From contig NZ_KB235933.1 in NCBI RefSeq assembly GCF_000332315.1, positions 683,992-747,991 of the forward strand: a stretch of 64,000 nt of DNA. Reading direction: 5' to 3'. The notes beneath the pieces are model-generated. The model had not been told where the DNA came from. It was given only the letters and a program-made list of their open reading frames with translations, and did not search any database. Below are positions 52,921-62,762 of this stretch, in pieces (position 1 is the first letter of the stretch; the number at the start of each line of letters is the position of its first letter). Position numbers and translations under genes: made by a program. This stretch comes from Prochlorothrix hollandica PCC 9006 = CALU 1027. GTDB taxonomy: Bacteria; Cyanobacteriota; Cyanobacteriia; Prochlorotrichales; Prochlorotrichaceae.

Positions 52921-54336
52921 TTAGGGAACCGTAGGGGGAACGATGGGGGGGGTGGGGGTGTCCTGGGGTTGGCCCTGGGCTAGGCGCAACGCCTCACGGT
53001 ACGCATCACATTTTTTGATCACCGGATTCATGTAATTCCAGCGGCGATCGCCGTTATATTCCAACACCGACAGATTAAACAACATCCGCTGACCATCCGC
53101 CGTTTGGGGCACCCGCTGCTGTTGGCACACCTGCACCAACAGGGGGTAATGGTGCTCCGGCACCACCCGCTCAAAATTAAACTGCTCCTGCTTAATCACA
53201 TAGTCCACATCCACCGCCTCCACCTGGGTTGCCCCCCGGCTAGCCGCCGCCAAACACGCCTTGGCCACCATTTGCATTAACTGGCGCACATGGCCCCCAC
53301 TGGCCTTCAGCAACCGCATCACCAACGCCCCCGCATTACCATTCTGGGCTGCAAACACCGATTGATAGTCCATGCGCCCCGTAATTAATTTCCCCAACCG
53401 CTTCAGCACCTCCGGGTTATAGCCCAGCTTGCCCTCCTGGAGTTGATAAATATTGACCATGGGCACAATATGGGGCTGACTAAAGGCATTATTGACATTT
53501 TTATCGGAATAGACCACCGAAATGGGCACCGTATAGATCAAGGTGCAATTGAGATCCTGCAACTGGGCTGCATAGTCGAAATAAAGGCGATCGCCCACAT
53601 CCGGCGGCACCCGATCCAAATTATCAAACATCACCAAAAAGCCCTTGGGATACTGGGGATAGGCTTCCCGGAGCTTGGTAAAGGCATCCAGCAACACCGC
53701 ATTCATATCGGTTTTTAAGCGGCCAATGTCCTGTTGCAACTGGTGGCGCACCGTTTTGCGCTGGGTATGGGATCCCTTAATTTGGGCCAACAACTTGGCC
53801 ACCAGCTTAGACAGAAACGGCACCTCCACCCCCGCCTGGGCCTTGGTCTCCAGAGTGACGGACTTGGCCACCGATTCCTCGGTTTCTTCGGTGATGTCCT
53901 TAAACCACTGCTCAAACCTCTCCATCAGCGGGCGATCGAGGTGCAATTTCAGCGCCCCCACCTCATTGAGCACCTGGCGAATCAGCACCAAATACAGGTC
54001 GATATAATCAGCATCGTTAATATCCAGGGCATCATCCGCCTCCAGATAAATCACCCGATACTCCTGCTCTAAATGGCTTTTTAGCCGCAATAACTCCGTG
54101 CTTTTGCCACAGCCCCGGTGTCCCGTAAACAAAACCGCCGCAAACTGGCCCGGATCCAAAAAATCGAGCCGAGTGCGCAGGCTATTGATGGCCGCTGCAC
54201 TGCGCACTGCCGACAGATCCACATAATATTTCTGGCTTTCCCCCTTCAGCGCCCCCACGTCACAGGCTTGGAAGGCTGTTTTGAGGGTGGTCGCCTTCGC
54301 ATCGGGGATCGTTGGGCCTTGGGCAACAGCAGACAT
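52921..54336 (-). CDS. P-loop ATPase (AAA/STAND-like), partner of the TPR protein
   Basis: Start ATG 54336 (MSAVAQGPTIPDAKATTLK) has GGAG about 8 bases upstream; the frame opens at 54357. The 471-residue protein has Walker A TGHRGCGKSTELLRL near residue 72 and a Walker B-like FLVMFDNLDRVP near 237, with a helical C-terminal part. This resembles AAA/STAND-type NTPases that switch on a signal. A tail rich in Pro/Thr follows. The gene pairs with the TPR gene downstream. It is a candidate conflict or signalling unit, but no effector domain is obvious. A 14-15-bp repeat CCAAAAAACTAGA lies just upstream (about 54348-54385). Confidence 0.8.
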   Translation of the reverse strand: MSAVAQGPTIPDAKATTLKTAFQACDVGALKGESQKYYVDLSAVRSAAAINSLRTRLDFLDPGQFAAVLFTGHRGCGKSTELLRLKSHLEQEYRVIYLEADDALDINDADYIDLYLVLIRQVLNEVGALKLHLDRPLMERFEQWFKDITEETEESVAKSVTLETKAQAGVEVPFLSKLVAKLLAQIKGSHTQRKTVRHQLQQDIGRLKTDMNAVLLDAFTKLREAYPQYPKGFLVMFDNLDRVPPDVGDRLYFDYAAQLQDLNCTLIYTVPISVVYSDKNVNNAFSQPHIVPMVNIYQLQEGKLGYNPEVLKRLGKLITGRMDYQSVFAAQNGNAGALVMRLLKASGGHVRQLMQMVAKACLAAASRGATQVEAVDVDYVIKQEQFNFERVVPEHHYPLLVQVCQQQRVPQTADGQRMLFNLSVLEYNGDRRWNYMNPVIKKCDAYREALRLAQGQPQDTPTPPIVPPTVP

Positions 54337-54653
54337 GGGTGAACTCCAAAAAACCAAAAACTAGACCAAAAAACTAGACCAAAAACTAACTGCCCTTAGA
54401 TTCTAGGGTACGTCTTCTCCCTTGGAGCAAGCAAGTTAGGGAAAAGCTGGGACAGGGGGCGATCGCCGCCGTGAGGGATCAAGAGTTCCTGCGGGTCGCA
54501 AAGATGGACCCACCCCCCAGCGGGGGTCACTATGGTCTGGTTCCCCTCCTCCGGAGGGGTTAGGGGTGGTTTTAACCGGGCGATCGCCGCAGAAGATTAG
54601 CAAGACTTCCCGTGATCGGTAGACGGTAGAGAAGAGGGGGGACGGGGATATTT

Positions 54654-54920
54654 TGACATGCTCCCCGACCTAAAGGTGCGGGGATTCTCCGACTAGGCGA
54701 ATAGTCCAAGCTGTTCGCTGTACGGCTGGCTAGACAAAGCAGTCGGATTGCCAGAATACTGGTCTTACGCCCGTTCTTTGTCCATTTAGAGTCTTGGATT
54801 AGCTCCAACCCAGACTTTTATCGTGCTTTTATGCCAATTAAAATAGCATAGATGGAGAAGGCTGGATAGATCAGTTGCAGGAAGAAAAGCCGTCCTTCTA
54901 GGACGGGGCTTTAGACCCAG
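54654..54920. mobile_element. IS200/IS605-like mini-element without transposase, copy 1
   Basis: One end begins TGACATGCTCCCCGACCTAA with a hairpin (CCCCGACC/GGTGCGGGG). The other ends GCCGTCCTTCTAGGACGG and GGGCTTTAGACCC, also a hairpin. Such subterminal hairpins are typical of IS200/IS605-family ends. Only about 267 bp lie between, with no tnpA or tnpB frame of useful length. A near-identical left part occurs at 63885. The rest of the 54337-55076 gap has no gene. Confidence 0.65.
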
Positions 54921-55076
54921 ATTTTAGGTAAAGTTTTAAAGCTGCGGAGTCGGGTGGACACTGTTACCCGGTTTGCATCCTGTCCCCGATCGCATCCCAT
55001 GCCCGATCGCGTCCTGTTGACCGATCGCACCCTGACCCCAGACCGCACCCCCTAGCCCACCTTAGCCCCCCCTCCC

Positions 55077-56144
55077 ATGCCCACCCCCTCCCCCTTAGAT
55101 GCCGCCGCCGTCTTAGCCGTCCTGCGCCCTGTCCAGGATCCAGAACTGCAAAAAAGCCTGGTGGATCTGAACATGATCCGCAACGTGGCCATCAGCGGCA
55201 GCACCGTCCGCTTCACCCTGGTGCTGACCACCCCCGCCTGTCCCCTGCGGGAAATGATCGTTGAAGATTGCCAAAAAGCCGTGAAAACCCTGGCGGGGGT
55301 GGAGACCGTGGACGTGGAGGTGACCGCCGAGACTCCTCAACAAAAAGGATTACCCGATCGCCAGGGCATCGATGGTGTCAAAAACATCATTGCCGTCAGC
55401 AGTGGCAAAGGGGGCGTGGGCAAAAGCACCATCGCCGTCAACCTGGCCGTGGCCCTGGCCCAGGCGGGAGCCAAGGTGGGCTTGGTGGATGCGGATATTT
55501 ACGGTCCCAACGCCCCCAATATGTTGCAACTGGCCGATGCCCATCTGACGGTATTGGAAGGGGATATCCTGGAACCCGCCTTTAACCATGGGGTCAAGCT
55601 GGTGTCCATGGCCTTCCTGATCGACAAGGATCAGCCGGTGATTTGGCGCGGTCCCATGCTCAACGGCATCATTCGCCGCTTTCTCTATGATGTGCAGTGG
55701 GGCGACTTGGACTATTTGCTGGTGGATCTGCCCCCCGGCACCGGCGATGCCCAACTGACCCTGGCCCAGGCGGTGCCCATGGCGGGGGCGGTCATTGTCA
55801 CCACGCCCCAGACCGTGGCCCTGTTGGATGCCCGCAAAGGTTTAAATATGTTCCGCCAGTTGGGGGTGCCCATTTTGGGACTGGTGGAAAACATGAGCTA
55901 TTTTGTGCCCCCGGATTTGCCCGATCGCCGCTATGACATTTTTGGATCCGGCGGCGGTCAGAAAGCGGCCCAGGAATTGCAGGTGCCCCTGTTGGGCTGT
56001 GTGCCCCTGGAAATTGCCCTGCGGGAAGGGGGCGACGAGGGGGTGCCGATCGTGGTCAGCCATCCCCAATCCGCCTCTGCCCAAGCCCTCACTGCCCTGG
56101 CCCAACAGGTGGCAGCACGGGTCTCGATCGCGGCCCTCACCTAG
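55077..56144 (+). CDS. mrp: Mrp/ApbC-type iron-sulfur carrier ATPase
   Basis: The protein has 355 residues. An N-terminal DUF59/MIP18-like domain (about 8-85, with TTPACPLREMIVEDCQ) precedes the ParA/MinD-type ATPase domain. Walker A is SSGKGGVGKSTIAVNLA near 107, followed by DADIYGPNAPNML and LVDLPPGTGDAQLTL. Mrp proteins bind and transfer Fe-S clusters. The usual C-terminal CxxC cysteine pair is not obvious in the sequence; LVENMSYFVPPDLPDRRYDI replaces the CPxC segment. The next gene starts 4 bp after the stop. Confidence 0.93.
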   Translation: MPTPSPLDAAAVLAVLRPVQDPELQKSLVDLNMIRNVAISGSTVRFTLVLTTPACPLREMIVEDCQKAVKTLAGVETVDVEVTAETPQQKGLPDRQGIDGVKNIIAVSSGKGGVGKSTIAVNLAVALAQAGAKVGLVDADIYGPNAPNMLQLADAHLTVLEGDILEPAFNHGVKLVSMAFLIDKDQPVIWRGPMLNGIIRRFLYDVQWGDLDYLLVDLPPGTGDAQLTLAQAVPMAGAVIVTTPQTVALLDARKGLNMFRQLGVPILGLVENMSYFVPPDLPDRRYDIFGSGGGQKAAQELQVPLLGCVPLEIALREGGDEGVPIVVSHPQSASAQALTALAQQVAARVSIAALT

Positions 56145-56148
56145 CGTG

Positions 56149-57963
56149 ATGCAAGTTTTTGTGCGCCTTTGGCAGTCTCTTCTCAACCCGCGCCCCACGG
56201 CGGGCGATCGCCGGTTTGCCCTGGCCCTCAGCCTCGGCTTTGCTGCCCTCTATGGTTGCCTAGGGTTGCGCCAAGCCTTCAGGGGTGCCTATATCATTGC
56301 CGACGATGGTCGTCACCATCTGTTTTGGATGCAACGGTTCCTGGATCCCGATCTGTTGCCCCAGGACTTGATTACGGACTATTTCCAATCCTTGGCCCCC
56401 TGGGGCTATTTGCACTTTTACAAACTTTTCGCCCTGGGGGGGGTGTCCCCCTTCCTGCTCAGCAAGATCCTACCCCTGGTTTTGGCCCTCAGCCTCACCC
56501 CCTTTTGCTTTCGCCTAGCCCTCCAGTTATACCCCTTGCCCTTAGGGGGCTTCTTCAGTTGTTTGCTGTTGAACCAATCCCTGTGGTTAGCCTCGGATCT
56601 GGCCTCTGCCACCCCCCGCGCCTTTATTTATCCCTTCTTTTTACCGTTCCTCTGTGCCCTGAACCAGACCTCCCTCTGGGGCTGTGCCATCACCATTGCC
56701 CTCCAATCCCTGTTTTATCCACCCCTGAGCCTGGTCTATTTGGGGCTGTTAACCCTGAATCTGGGGCAGTGGCGGGGCTGGCGCTGGCGACTGAAACCCC
56801 TGGGCAAAGCTCACCGCCTCTGGGGGGTGAGTACGATCGTGGCCCTGGTCTGCCTGGTGCCCTATGCGGTCCCCAACCCCTATGGGCCAACCATTACCGG
56901 GGCTGAGGCCCGTCTGTTGCCGGACTTTCTGGAGGGGGGGCGATCGGTATTTTTCCACGCCAACCCCTTGGTCTACTGGTTCACGGGCCAAGATAGCGGC
57001 CTGCTGGAAACCAGCATGAAAGAACCGATCACCCTGATCCTGGGCTTAGCCATTCCCCTGGTGGCCCTGGGGTGGCGATCGTCCTCCGGATTATGGCAAC
57101 AGTTGCTACCCCCCAAACGCCTCTTTGCGGACCTGGGTATCACGGCCCTAGGGCTGTTTGTCCTGGCCCACCTCACCCTCTTTCGACTCTATTCCCCCAA
57201 CCGCTATACCCAGCACACCTTTGGCCTGTTGCTGGTGTTGGGGGCGGCGATCGTCCTGGCCCATGGTTGTCGTCTGTTGAGCCAACTCTGGATCCACCCA
57301 AGTTCCCAACCCTTGGGATTGCGGGGCTGGCTCCAGCGGGGTTTGGGGTTCCTCGCCTTGGGGGCGATCGCCCTGGGGACCGTGTTCTATCCCTGCACCT
57401 TAACCAGCTTCATTGAGCCTGAATATATCCAGGGTCAGCAGCCCCAGCTCTATCAGTTTCTGGCCCAACAGCCCAAGGATATCCAGGTTGCGGCCTTGAT
57501 CCCCGAAGCGGATAATATCAATACTTTTTCTGGGCGATCGGTGTTGGCCAGTTGGGAACAAACCCGGCCTTACCATGTGGGCTACCACCGGCAAATTCAG
57601 CAGCGGGTGACGGCTTTAATGGCAGCCCAATACACCGCTGATCCCGCTGTCCTGCTCCAGGTTGTCCAAACCTATGGCATTGATGTTTGGTTACTGGACA
57701 ACAGCAGCTTTGATCCCGCAGCCATGGCCCAGAACCGCTGGTTTCAGCAGTTTCCCACCGCCTTGGATCAAGCCCTCGCCCACCTGCACACCGCGACCCC
57801 GGTGCTACAGCAACTCCAAAGCTCCTGTCAGGTTTTGACCGAAGGTGAGGTGGTGGTGGTGGACCTGGCCTGTGGGCGATCGTACCTGCAATCCCCGATC
57901 GCAGGTCGTAACACACTAAAACCCCCAGATCTCTACCCTAAGGTGGGGAGATCCAGGGGTTAG
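56149..57963 (+). CDS. Polytopic membrane protein of unknown function
   Basis: Start ATG 56149 (MQVFVRLWQSLLNPRPTAG) lies 4 bp after the mrp stop; there is no clear Shine-Dalgarno sequence, suggesting coupling. The 604-residue protein has about ten hydrophobic helices to about residue 420, then a C-terminal soluble part (about 425-585) with LQVVQTYGIDVWLLDNSSFD, a pattern seen in some GT-C-like membrane glycosyltransferase families where a periplasmic domain follows the helices. An acidic DDG motif, YIIADDGRHHLFWMQRFLD, lies in the first loop (about 48-66). The function is unknown; an envelope sugar transfer role is only a guess. Confidence 0.75.
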   Translation: MQVFVRLWQSLLNPRPTAGDRRFALALSLGFAALYGCLGLRQAFRGAYIIADDGRHHLFWMQRFLDPDLLPQDLITDYFQSLAPWGYLHFYKLFALGGVSPFLLSKILPLVLALSLTPFCFRLALQLYPLPLGGFFSCLLLNQSLWLASDLASATPRAFIYPFFLPFLCALNQTSLWGCAITIALQSLFYPPLSLVYLGLLTLNLGQWRGWRWRLKPLGKAHRLWGVSTIVALVCLVPYAVPNPYGPTITGAEARLLPDFLEGGRSVFFHANPLVYWFTGQDSGLLETSMKEPITLILGLAIPLVALGWRSSSGLWQQLLPPKRLFADLGITALGLFVLAHLTLFRLYSPNRYTQHTFGLLLVLGAAIVLAHGCRLLSQLWIHPSSQPLGLRGWLQRGLGFLALGAIALGTVFYPCTLTSFIEPEYIQGQQPQLYQFLAQQPKDIQVAALIPEADNINTFSGRSVLASWEQTRPYHVGYHRQIQQRVTALMAAQYTADPAVLLQVVQTYGIDVWLLDNSSFDPAAMAQNRWFQQFPTALDQALAHLHTATPVLQQLQSSCQVLTEGEVVVVDLACGRSYLQSPIAGRNTLKPPDLYPKVGRSRG

Positions 57964-57981
57964 TCCTTGATCTTTAAGGTA

Positions 57982-58050
57982 GGCACCGAGAACTTAGACA
58001 CCGAGAATTTAGGCACCGAGAACTTAGGCACCGAGAACTTAGGCACCGAG
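57982..58050. repeat. 15-bp tandem repeat
   Basis: GGCACCGAGAACTTA is repeated about 4.6 times with small changes, in the gap between the membrane protein gene and the convergent glnB. Confidence 0.85.
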
Positions 58051-58063
58051 TCACCGTTGTGAC

Positions 58064-58435
<372 letters not shown>

Positions 58436-58454
58436 TTAACGCTTGGGTTGCGGG

Positions 58455-58524
58455 TATCAACTTAAGCCGGGACAGTGGGGCGCGGAGCGCCCCACTGTCC
58501 CGTTAATCTTGTCCCGCTTTAAGC
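58455..58524. repeat. Palindromic repeat 'TATCAACTTAAGCCGGGACAG', copy 1
   Basis: TATCAACTTAAGCCGGGACA, a long perfect palindrome GTGGGGCGCGGAGCGCCCCAC and GTTAATCTTGTCCCGCTTTA make a stem-loop of about 70 bp. A second copy is at 60881. It lies between glnB and the histidine kinase gene, in their shared gap of about 298 bp. Confidence 0.85.
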
Positions 58525-58700
58525 GGGAACCCGGTTGCCCTCGGGTTGAAGACACCTGAACCCTGGGCCTCCCTATCATCGCATCTTCCTTTCATTGCAT
58601 CTTAGCTTTCAGGGCTATTTATATAATGGGATGGCAACATTCCAGATCCCCCCCTGTCCTTCTCGCCAATAACGTTTGGAGGGGACGGGGGCGTTTGGAT

Positions 58701-60788
58701 CTAGGAGGGACTGAGTTTCAGATGCACGGGAATTTCAATGCTAAACTCCGTGCCCTGTCCCTCTTCAGACTCACAGTGCAACACCCCATGGTGCTTATCC
58801 GTCACAATTTGATAACTAATGGATAGCCCTAAGCCGGTGCCCTGACCCACGGGCTTTGTGGTGAAAAAGGGATCAAAAATGCGCTTGCGCACTGACTCCG
58901 GCATTCCCCTAGCATTGTCCTTGATCTTGATGCGAACCCAATCCGGTTCTGTGCTGTAGGCATTGCGATGGAAGGTTTCGGTGGTGATGGTGATCTGACC
59001 CAATTGATCGGTATCGGTTTGTGTTGCCTTCTCTTGGACTGCATCGATCGCATTACTGAAAATATTCATTAACACCTGGTTTAACTGCCCTGCTAAACAC
59101 TCCACCGGGGGCAACGTACCATAATGGCGCACTAGCTCAATGGCTTGATGGCTTCCATGGGCTTTGGTGCGATTTTCCAGGATCACTAAGGTACTTTCAA
59201 TGCCCTCGTGAATATCCACCGGCTTCACCTCTGCCTCATCCAACCGGGAGAAATTGCGCAGGGATAAGACAATATTGCGAATGCGTTCTGTCCCCATTTT
59301 CATGGACTTGAACATTTTGGCACAGTCTTCCTTGAGGAACTCTAGATCAATGTCGTCAATGTAGTTTTGAATCTCATCGATCGGATTGGGATAGTGGGTT
59401 CCATAGAGTTCCACCAGGTGCATCAGATCCGTGACATATTCTTGGGCATATTGCACATTACCGGCAATGAAATTGACGGGATTATTAATTTCATGGGCCA
59501 CCCCTGCCACTAATTGCCCCAAGCTGGACATTTTCTCGCTTTGCACCAATTGGCTTTGGGTTTGCTGGAGGTTTTTCAGGGCTTCCTGCAACTGTTGGGC
59601 CTGGGTTTGGGCGGCGAGGGCGGTGGCACGGGTTTGGGCATAGAGATCCGCCTGCTCCATGGCAATGGCCACATGATCCGTCACGGACTGCAACACCTCG
59701 ATTTCCGCTGCATTCCACGATCGCACCTGCCGTTGATGGCAAATAATGGCCCCCAACTGCCCCGATCGCGTTTCCAAGGGCACCACCAACATCGACTGCA
59801 CCCCCCAGTCATCCAACACCTTCCGCAACACCGGCTCCACGGCATCTTCCGATCGACTATCCTCCACCACCCAGTTTTTCAACTTGAGCATGGTGTCCCG
59901 CAGGGCAGCGGTTTGGGCGGAGGAACATTCCCCCAACAGGCTCTCCATGTCTGGCTCTTTGGACTCGTGGGTAATGGCCAAGATAATTTGGATTTCGTTA
60001 TTGCTGGGGTCTGTATGGTTCCAGCACCAGAGGAAATTGCAGCGATCGATATCCAACATTTCCCGAATATCTTCCACCGTGACCCGCAAAATCGTATCCA
60101 AATCTAACGAGGTGCGGATATGGCTGGCAAGGCGCAACAAAATGCCCTCCCGGCGGCTGTGGAGTTCCCGTTGCAGTTCTAGGCGATCGAGGGCCGCCGC
60201 CATCACCGGCACCAGAGTCTGGAAGTGCTCCAACCACTGCGGATCCGGTATTTCCTGGTAGAACAAGGCCACCACCCCCACCCCCACCTGTCCCACCACC
60301 AGGGGGTATGCCCCAAAGGCTTGGATCCCATGCTCCTTCAGCCAAGCCTGGGCACCTGTCAAACAAATATCTTGATGGGCCGTCGTTGTGACATAGGGTT
60401 GCTGATTCAAACCCACCAGCCCAATGATGGAAATGCCCAGGGATACAGAACTGGGGCAGGTCTGACTGGGGGGAACCACGCCCCAGGTACTTTGTAGGGT
60501 TAGGGTATTGGTCTGGCTATTGACGGTCCAAAACCCCACCGAAACGGTCTCCAAGTAGTACTCCAGCACCTGACCGTATCGCGTTAAAAGATCAGGGAGG
60601 GTAGAACTTTGAGCAATAGCTAACCCAATTTCTAGGTTTAAATCAGACACGTTCGATCGAAACTCGAAGGGTTCACCGACAGCATACTTCAGGGCAAGGC
60701 GTTTAGAGGCAGGACAAGGTGACAAAGTTAAGGAAGCCTCCTCTAGATCTGCGGGGCAATCCTCTACCCAATTATAGTTTTCAATCAT
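58701..60788 (-). CDS. GAF-domain sensor histidine kinase
   Basis: Start ATG 60788 (MIENYNWVEDCP) has GGAG about 8 bases upstream. The 695-residue protein has two GAF-type domains (about 55-200 and 220-385), a short coiled coil, then HisKA and HATPase_c domains. The H-box is GVAHEINNPVNFI, the N-box is QVLMNIFSNAIDAV, and the G boxes are DNARGMP and FDPFFTTKPVGQGTGLGLSIS. It autophosphorylates on the H-box His and passes phosphate to a response regulator. It is cytoplasmic, since there are no transmembrane helices. A receiver-only protein at 61578 is nearby but on the other strand. Confidence 0.92.
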   Translation of the reverse strand: MIENYNWVEDCPADLEEASLTLSPCPASKRLALKYAVGEPFEFRSNVSDLNLEIGLAIAQSSTLPDLLTRYGQVLEYYLETVSVGFWTVNSQTNTLTLQSTWGVVPPSQTCPSSVSLGISIIGLVGLNQQPYVTTTAHQDICLTGAQAWLKEHGIQAFGAYPLVVGQVGVGVVALFYQEIPDPQWLEHFQTLVPVMAAALDRLELQRELHSRREGILLRLASHIRTSLDLDTILRVTVEDIREMLDIDRCNFLWCWNHTDPSNNEIQIILAITHESKEPDMESLLGECSSAQTAALRDTMLKLKNWVVEDSRSEDAVEPVLRKVLDDWGVQSMLVVPLETRSGQLGAIICHQRQVRSWNAAEIEVLQSVTDHVAIAMEQADLYAQTRATALAAQTQAQQLQEALKNLQQTQSQLVQSEKMSSLGQLVAGVAHEINNPVNFIAGNVQYAQEYVTDLMHLVELYGTHYPNPIDEIQNYIDDIDLEFLKEDCAKMFKSMKMGTERIRNIVLSLRNFSRLDEAEVKPVDIHEGIESTLVILENRTKAHGSHQAIELVRHYGTLPPVECLAGQLNQVLMNIFSNAIDAVQEKATQTDTDQLGQITITTETFHRNAYSTEPDWVRIKIKDNARGMPESVRKRIFDPFFTTKPVGQGTGLGLSISYQIVTDKHHGVLHCESEEGQGTEFSIEIPVHLKLSPS

Positions 60789-60880
60789 TGTGAACACTCC
60801 ACAGCCTAAAATCACAGAAATTCTGGGTTTAATGTCTGTAGAAGCCCAAGATATCTAAGGTTAGCGCAGCCTGATCTGGG

Positions 60881-60948
60881 TATCAACTTAAGCCGGGACA
60901 GGGGGGCAGTCCGCGCCCCTGTCCCGTTAATCTTGTCCCGCTTTAAGC
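60881..60948. repeat. Palindromic repeat 'TATCAACTTAAGCCGGGACAG', copy 2
   Basis: The same ends as copy 1 (TATCAACTTAAGCCGGGACA, TTAATCTTGTCCCGCTTTAA) with a different core (GGGGGGCAGTCCGCGCCCC). It lies upstream of the kinase gene. The rest of 60789-61577 has no gene; near 61365-61385 is a core shared with the 41.9-kb hairpin. Confidence 0.85.
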
Positions 60949-61577
60949 AGTAAGTCCCTGATCTCACGATGAAATTCTAAACAAATGTCTGTAGCTACCC
61001 CTTTCGCGCCGTCTCAGCCCCCCCAAGGTTTTAGCCTGGAAGTCTTACATTTCCTTGCATAACAACATAAAACTACAGCAGCCCCCTGTAACTGCCCTGC
61101 AAAAGCCGGATCCCAGGGGATCACCGCAGTACACTGAAGGGACAAGAATCCCCTATACCCGGATTGTTTCCCCTAGCCCAGCCCCCTCAGCAACGCTGTA
61201 ACCCGCTGGCAATGCCCCGGTCTTCCTCTGTAATAGCTTTCCCTAAAGGCTCTATGATGGCACAGGGCTGCCCAGGGGCTGCCGATGCCTCCGCTCCCCA
61301 GATCACGGGTTTTTCCCCTCCCTTGGCGTTTGATAAAGGGTTGCCTCGGTTGCCTGGGGGGAGGTGGCGCAGCCGCCCGCCATACCCCTGAGTCTCCGGT
61401 TGGCACCGGGATAACCCTGGGAATGCTTCAAGGTGCCCGCTAGTTCTCCAGTGGCAAGAATAGGTAAATATACCTGAAAACTAACCACTTCACTCCATTG
61501 ATCTTGATGATGAGCCGCTGGGTACCACTGCTTCTTGTCTCTTTAAGGCTTCTTGTCTCTTTTAAGGATGAAGACCC

Positions 61578-61958
61578 ATGACAGAACTACCGTCTGGTCA
61601 ACGTACTGTTCTTGCCGTTGATGACAGCAAAATTATGCAAGAAATGATTCTCCGTGCGCTCCATGAGACCTATGAAGTCTTGGTGGCGGATAATGCGGTG
61701 GATGCCCTCACGGCGATTTGTCATCGTGCGGTTGACCTGTTGTTGCTGGATGTTTCCATGCCGGATATTGATGGGCTAGAGCTATGTCGAACGGTGCGCA
61801 GTATGCCGCAGTTTAAGCATTTGCCCATTATTATGCTCACCTCCCGCAATAGCCCGTTCGATAAGGTTCAAGGGCGGGTGGCGGGTGCCACGGACTATTT
61901 GACGAAGCCCTTTGAAGCGGATCAGTTGCGCCAAGCCATTGGTCAGATCTTGACCTGA
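61578..61958 (+). CDS. CheY-like response regulator receiver protein
   Basis: The protein has 126 residues and is a single receiver domain. VDDSKIMQ holds the acidic pair, LLLLDVSMPD has the phospho-acceptor Asp, LTSRN holds the Thr/Ser switch, and LTKPFEADQL has the conserved Lys. It is a stand-alone receiver, possibly a target of a chemotaxis-like or pilus system or of a kinase such as the one upstream. AAGGATGAAGACCC precedes the ATG. A 14-bp tandem repeat (61977-62018) follows the stop. Confidence 0.92.
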   Translation: MTELPSGQRTVLAVDDSKIMQEMILRALHETYEVLVADNAVDALTAICHRAVDLLLLDVSMPDIDGLELCRTVRSMPQFKHLPIIMLTSRNSPFDKVQGRVAGATDYLTKPFEADQLRQAIGQILT

Positions 61959-61976
61959 TGCGGGGTTTAAACACTG

Positions 61977-62018
61977 GGTTTTGAACGCTAGGTTTTGAAC
62001 GCTAGGTTTTGAACGCTG
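61977..62018. repeat. 14-bp tandem repeat, three units
   Basis: GGTTTTGAACGCTA occurs three times, lying between the receiver gene and the convergent moaC. Confidence 0.9.
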
Positions 62019-62038
62019 GGATTGGCTCCCAGTTTCAG

Positions 62039-62536
62039 CTAGGCGGGACGGTGCCAATCCCCGGACTTCCCTCCCGTTTTTTGCACGAGATGAATGTGGG
62101 TAATATCCATGGCTTTATCGATCGCCTTCGCCATGTCATAGAGGGTGAGGGCCGTCACCGTTACCGCCGTTAGGGCTTCCATTTCCACCCCGGTTTCGGC
62201 TTTGGTTTTGACCCTGGCGGTGATCTGATAGCCGGGTAGGTCAGGATCGGGAGTTAGGGTTACCTCCACCAAACTGAGGGGCAGGGGGTGACACAGGGGG
62301 ATCAGGCTGGCGGTTTGTTTAGCGGCCATGATGCCTGCCAGTCGTGCCGTTGCCAACACGTCCCCCTTGGGCAGATTCCCGGCGGCGATCGCTGCCAACG
62401 TTGCCCGATCCATCCGCACCTGCCCCCTGGCCAGGGCTTCCCGCACCGTAGCCCCCTTGGCGGACACATCCACCATCTGGGCTTCCCCCCGATCGTTGAG
62501 GTGGCTCAAGGAAGAATTTTGGGAATTTGCTTGCAT
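62039..62536 (-). CDS. moaC: Cyclic pyranopterin monophosphate synthase
   Basis: The protein has 165 residues. [56 protein letters not shown] and [13 protein letters not shown] are diagnostic MoaC motifs. With MoaA it converts GTP to cyclic pyranopterin monophosphate, the first step of molybdenum cofactor synthesis. Start ATG 62536 is used; an internal Met at residue 21 begins the conserved part and is an alternative. The gene stands alone here. Confidence 0.95.
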   Translation of the reverse strand: MQANSQNSSLSHLNDRGEAQMVDVSAKGATVREALARGQVRMDRATLAAIAAGNLPKGDVLATARLAGIMAAKQTASLIPLCHPLPLSLVEVTLTPDPDLPGYQITARVKTKAETGVEMEALTAVTVTALTLYDMAKAIDKAMDITHIHLVQKTGGKSGDWHRPA

Positions 62537-62588
62537 AAAGTCAGGCTCTCTGTGTATAGTTGAAGACCGTTGCGAGAAATAGCGACAA

Positions 62589-62662
62589 GGGCATGTAGCT
62601 CAGTGGATTAGAGCACTTGACTACGGATCAAGGGGTCGGGGGTTCGAATCCCTCCATGCCCG
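62589..62662 (+). tRNA. tRNA-Arg(ACG)
   Basis: A 74-nt cloverleaf: acceptor GGGCATG pairs with CATGCCC, followed by discriminator G; the D arm contains AGCTCAGTGGATTAGAGC; the anticodon stem is CTTGA/TCAAG with loop CTACGGA and anticodon ACG; the T arm contains GGTTCGAATCC. No CCA is encoded. The ACG anticodon would be edited to ICG to read CGU, CGC and CGA. Confidence 0.95.
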
Positions 62663-62762
62663 TTAACTAAAAATTCCCTGTGGGTTTGGTGAGGTATAGG
62701 ATAATGCCTAGCTGAAGAAAAACCTACGGGGAATTTTTTTAGGACGTTTGTAGAGCGACCCC

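Noticed and set aside
54572..54808. 78-residue minus-strand ORF over the mini-element considered as a TnpB fragment
   Set aside because: I could not recognise RuvC or zinc-finger residues of TnpB in it; the hairpin ends, not this frame, support the IS call.
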